Positions 5,983 to 8,121 of a stretch of DNA of 8,121 nucleotides are shown here, piece by piece. Below the pieces are notes generated by a model, which ran no database searches, was not told the DNA's origin, and saw only the letters and a program-made list of their open reading frames with translations. Within the stretch, counting starts at the first letter, position 1; every line of letters starts with the position of its first letter. A program made the position numbers and the translations under genes. Origin of the DNA: Candidatus Heimdallarchaeota archaeon (GTDB taxonomy: Archaea; Asgardarchaeota; Heimdallarchaeia; Hodarchaeales; LC-3); contig DAHXPE010000085.1 of the NCBI GenBank assembly GCA_027364495.1, positions 1 through 8,121 on the forward strand, in the 5' to 3' direction.

Positions 5983-6885
5983 ATGCCTTCAGTTACTGCT
6001 GACACTTCTATGCCAAGCACAGATGATTTTTTTATCGGTTTAGAACAAATTATTGTTCCTATTGCAGGTAAAAAGTTTGAAAAATTAGCAATTACTGTTA
6101 CTAAATTTATAGCTCATGAATATGGAGCTCATGTTCTTTTATATAATGTAGGTTCTGATCCTAATAAACCTATTTTTACTGAATTAGTAAGTTTACTTAA
6201 ATCAGTCAAGGTTAAAGTAGATTTTGAATCTGAGACTCTACCTAAAGATAAAACCATACCTCAAATGATTATTAGAAGATATGAAAAAGATCCATTCCAA
6301 TTAATGATTATACCAAGTAAAAGAAGATCTAAACGGATAGATAAATTTCTTTGGAATTCTGTTTCAGCTAAAGTAATACCAAATGTTGGTATAGATGTTT
6401 TACAAGTATATGCTCAGAAAAAAATTCCCCAAGAAATTGTGTTAAAAGACATTGGTTGTTTAATTCCTTTTTCAAAGAGAGATCCTTATTTGATTAGATG
6501 GGCCGCTTCAATAATCACATCAAAGGTAGACGCTAATCCTTTAATAGCCTATCATGTTGATGAATATCCATTAGTTACTCCTTCTGAATTTGTTTCCAAG
6601 GATCCGGAATATCTCAAGCATAAAGCAGATTTTGAAAAGAGAATGAAATACTTTAGTGAACGATATTCAATAGAAATGAAAACTCAGATGGTTATAGGAA
6701 AAACAATGCAAAAAACATTAGAGCAAGTCTTAAATAAGGATAATTTAGATTTGGTTCTCATGGGAGCTACAAAAATTCCCGCTAAATTTCATTTTGGAAG
6801 AACAATGTCTGAGAAACTTATTGACAATCTCAAATGTGGCGTGGTAATTCATCATTGGAGAGTTAATCATAGGAATGGTTTATAA
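5983..6885 (+). CDS. Tandem universal-stress (UspA-like) domain protein
   Basis: This 300-residue protein, probably cytoplasmic, has two Usp-like alpha/beta domains at about 19-145 and 150-295. Domain 1 opens with a typical first strand, LEQIIVPIAGKKFEKLA, and has a helix-strand pattern, but its nucleotide-binding end is degenerate (MIIPSKRRSKRIDKFLWNS). Domain 2 reads LKDIGCLIPFSKRDPYLIRW at the front and ends LVLMGATKIPAKFHFGRTMS plus EKL and CGVVIHH. This retains the outline of the Usp ATP-loop motif, G-x2-G-x9-G-(S/T), with FGRT (271-274) as its second half. A typical Usp domain is about 140 residues, so the length fits two. I chose the ATG at 5983; the frame stays open to a TTG at 5953, but those codons add nothing Usp-like. 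It is divergent from the permease and may regulate or respond to it; tandem Usp proteins and Usp-tailed permeases are known pairings. Confidence 0.8.
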   Translation: MPSVTADTSMPSTDDFFIGLEQIIVPIAGKKFEKLAITVTKFIAHEYGAHVLLYNVGSDPNKPIFTELVSLLKSVKVKVDFESETLPKDKTIPQMIIRRYEKDPFQLMIIPSKRRSKRIDKFLWNSVSAKVIPNVGIDVLQVYAQKKIPQEIVLKDIGCLIPFSKRDPYLIRWAASIITSKVDANPLIAYHVDEYPLVTPSEFVSKDPEYLKHKADFEKRMKYFSERYSIEMKTQMVIGKTMQKTLEQVLNKDNLDLVLMGATKIPAKFHFGRTMSEKLIDNLKCGVVIHHWRVNHRNGL

Positions 6886-6953
6886 CTTAATATATAGGAA
6901 TAGATTTTTTTCATAAATGATTTTTAAAAAATTTTTGTAAATTTGATTGGATT
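6886..6953. terminator. T-rich gap between convergent genes
   Basis: The 68 bases between the stops of the Usp gene and the membrane-protein gene hold a T7 run at 6905-6911 and a TTTTTAAAAAATTTTT stretch at 6921-6936 that is T-rich on both strands. U-rich tracts after stop codons are the usual archaeal termination signal, so this short segment likely stops transcription from both sides. Confidence 0.5.
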
Positions 6954-8121
6954 CTAGCTAATTTTTTGTAATAATAAATTAGATAAAGTCTTATTAGTCT
7001 CTTCAAAAAAATTAACTTTTGTTTTCAATTGATTAAAGTCATTGTACGACCTAATAGATTTATTTAAAGAAAATGATTCAGAAAAAATATTACCAAGGAA
7101 GTTTAAAAATTGTCTTGGAATAACTATTCCAAAAACTATGTTTGCAGTTTTATTTCTCCTTTTGTCAATAAGAGTAGAGTCATGCATTGTGAATGAATAA
7201 CATATAACAGATAACTCTTTTTCTCTTATAGGAAAAGGAATTATAAATTGATTTTCAATAAAATTTTGTCCGATGCCTATAATAGCTATTGAGCTTACAG
7301 CAAAGAGAGCAAATTCTTTGTCTGTTAAATTGTACACTTTAACCATATTATCTGATTTTAATACCGTTTCAGGCCCCGACTCTGAATTTGTGGAAAGTAC
7401 CCAACCAATTATTCCTTTTTCAATCAAATATTTAGGATTTGCTTTTTCGTGAAGCGTTATTATTGGATTTTGAGCTATCATTAACGTTATAAAAATATAA
7501 GAAAAAGATATAAAAAATCTTGAAATGAAAAATAGAGCGTTTGAAATTCCTAATAAATGAATTGGTAAAATTAGGCCTAAATAGTTTAAAGATACTCCAG
7601 CAAGCATCAACCATGAAGAATAAAGACTTTTTCTTTTGATATCTTGAGAAATAATAAAATCAGGATAATTTTTTTGCCAAAAAGTATACAAGAAAAGAAC
7701 TAGGATCAGTAATGAAAACGCTATTAGTACCAAAATTGATACAAAAGGTGCTGTATATCTTTTCAAAATACCATTTTCTATATATAAGCCATAAACCGAG
7801 GAATTAGGATTATTAATTAATAATAAAGATAATTTAATTCCAGCAAGAAGTGCGAAAGCAATGGCTCCTATCCTAGCAAATATAGAGCGTTTAATTCCAA
7901 AATGAGATTGATTAAAAGTAAAGAACAAAAAAATAAATCCCAAAGTTCCAAAAATAACTCCTAATTCTTCAATTGTTATTAATTCTGTTAAGGAAAAAAA
8001 ATCTTGAGTAACTAAAACTGGAATACCAGCTAAAACCCAAAGTAATGCGAAAATATCAGCAATAAAAAGTTGTACAAGAAATATTGAAGGGAATTTAATA
8101 CTTATTTTTGTAAAATAAAGT
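6954..8121 (-). CDS. Multi-pass membrane protein with soluble C-terminal domain (5' end outside window)
   Basis: The reading frame is open from the right edge to the TAG at 6954, so 388 residues are visible and the start lies beyond 8121. An internal TTG at 7943 should not be taken as the start. Visible residues form about six membrane helices: FLVQLFIADIFALLWVLAGI, LGVIFGTLGFIFLFF, ARIGAIAFALLAGIKLSLLL, FVSILVLIAFSLLILVLFLY, SWLMLAGVSLNYLGLILPIH and LFFISRFFISFSYIFITLMI; a further helix upstream would make seven. After NPIITLHEKANPKYL comes a soluble domain of about 155 residues starting GIIGWVLSTNSESGPE and including KEFALFAVSSIAIIGIG and LSVICYSFTMHDSTLID. The strand pattern and the Gly-Pro turn recall longin/roadblock-like sensory domains, but this is a weak resemblance. 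No kinase, GGDEF or methyl-accepting motif is seen. A membrane sensor is a reasonable guess. It is convergent with the Usp gene. Confidence 0.75.
   Translation of the reverse strand, partial: LYFTKISIKFPSIFLVQLFIADIFALLWVLAGIPVLVTQDFFSLTELITIEELGVIFGTLGFIFLFFTFNQSHFGIKRSIFARIGAIAFALLAGIKLSLLLINNPNSSVYGLYIENGILKRYTAPFVSILVLIAFSLLILVLFLYTFWQKNYPDFIISQDIKRKSLYSSWLMLAGVSLNYLGLILPIHLLGISNALFFISRFFISFSYIFITLMIAQNPIITLHEKANPKYLIEKGIIGWVLSTNSESGPETVLKSDNMVKVYNLTDKEFALFAVSSIAIIGIGQNFIENQFIIPFPIREKELSVICYSFTMHDSTLIDKRRNKTANIVFGIVIPRQFLNFLGNIFSESFSLNKSIRSYNDFNQLKTKVNFFEETNKTLSNLLLQKIS

Noticed and set aside
7432..7614. 60-codon minus-strand frame inside the membrane-protein gene
   Set aside because: It is a shadow of the longer frame on the same strand that continues through the window edge.
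1..8121. tRNA or rRNA genes
   Set aside because: I saw no GC-rich cloverleaf, T-loop consensus or conserved rRNA segment on either strand.

Overview
The window is very AT-rich (about 30% GC by eye). It has archaeal rather than bacterial features: TATA-like boxes about 25 bp upstream of several starts, mostly weak or absent Shine-Dalgarno sites, an APC permease paired with a universal-stress-type protein, and a small CxxC/CxxC protein of a type common in archaea. The lineage is inference. An Asgard archaeon would fit, because low GC, a kynurenine-pathway enzyme and a SET-domain remnant are together most plausible there. No marker gene proves it.

Layout. 99-455 (-) is a small winged-helix-like protein with a palindromic operator candidate upstream. 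574-756 (+) is a 60-residue CxxC/CxxC protein, ending at a hairpin. 798-~1085 (-) is the wreck of a SET-domain protein. 1216-1839 (+) is an unrecognised 207-residue protein followed by a hairpin. 1956-2570 (+) is a heavily decayed gene for ACMS decarboxylase (ACMSD). 2610-3869 (+) is an intact kynureninase. 3877-4294 (-) is a third decayed gene, probably with an N-terminal zinc-finger motif. 4299-5726 (-) is an intact APC amino-acid permease, divergent from 5983-6885 (+), a protein with two Usp-like domains. 6954 to the right edge (-) is the 3' part of a multi-pass membrane protein with a soluble C-terminal domain; its true start lies beyond the window.

The main result is that the three long apparently empty stretches are not empty. 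Each holds recognisable coding remnants broken by frameshifts and stop codons, and none of these remnants appears as a normal open reading frame. The ACMSD remnant lies 39 bp upstream of kynureninase on the same strand. This suggests a former tryptophan/3-hydroxyanthranilate catabolic cluster that lost its decarboxylase and kept kynureninase. The neighbouring permease may import an amino acid, and the Usp protein may sense or regulate it, but neither substrate nor partnership can be read from the sequence. No tRNA, rRNA, CRISPR array or insertion sequence was seen.
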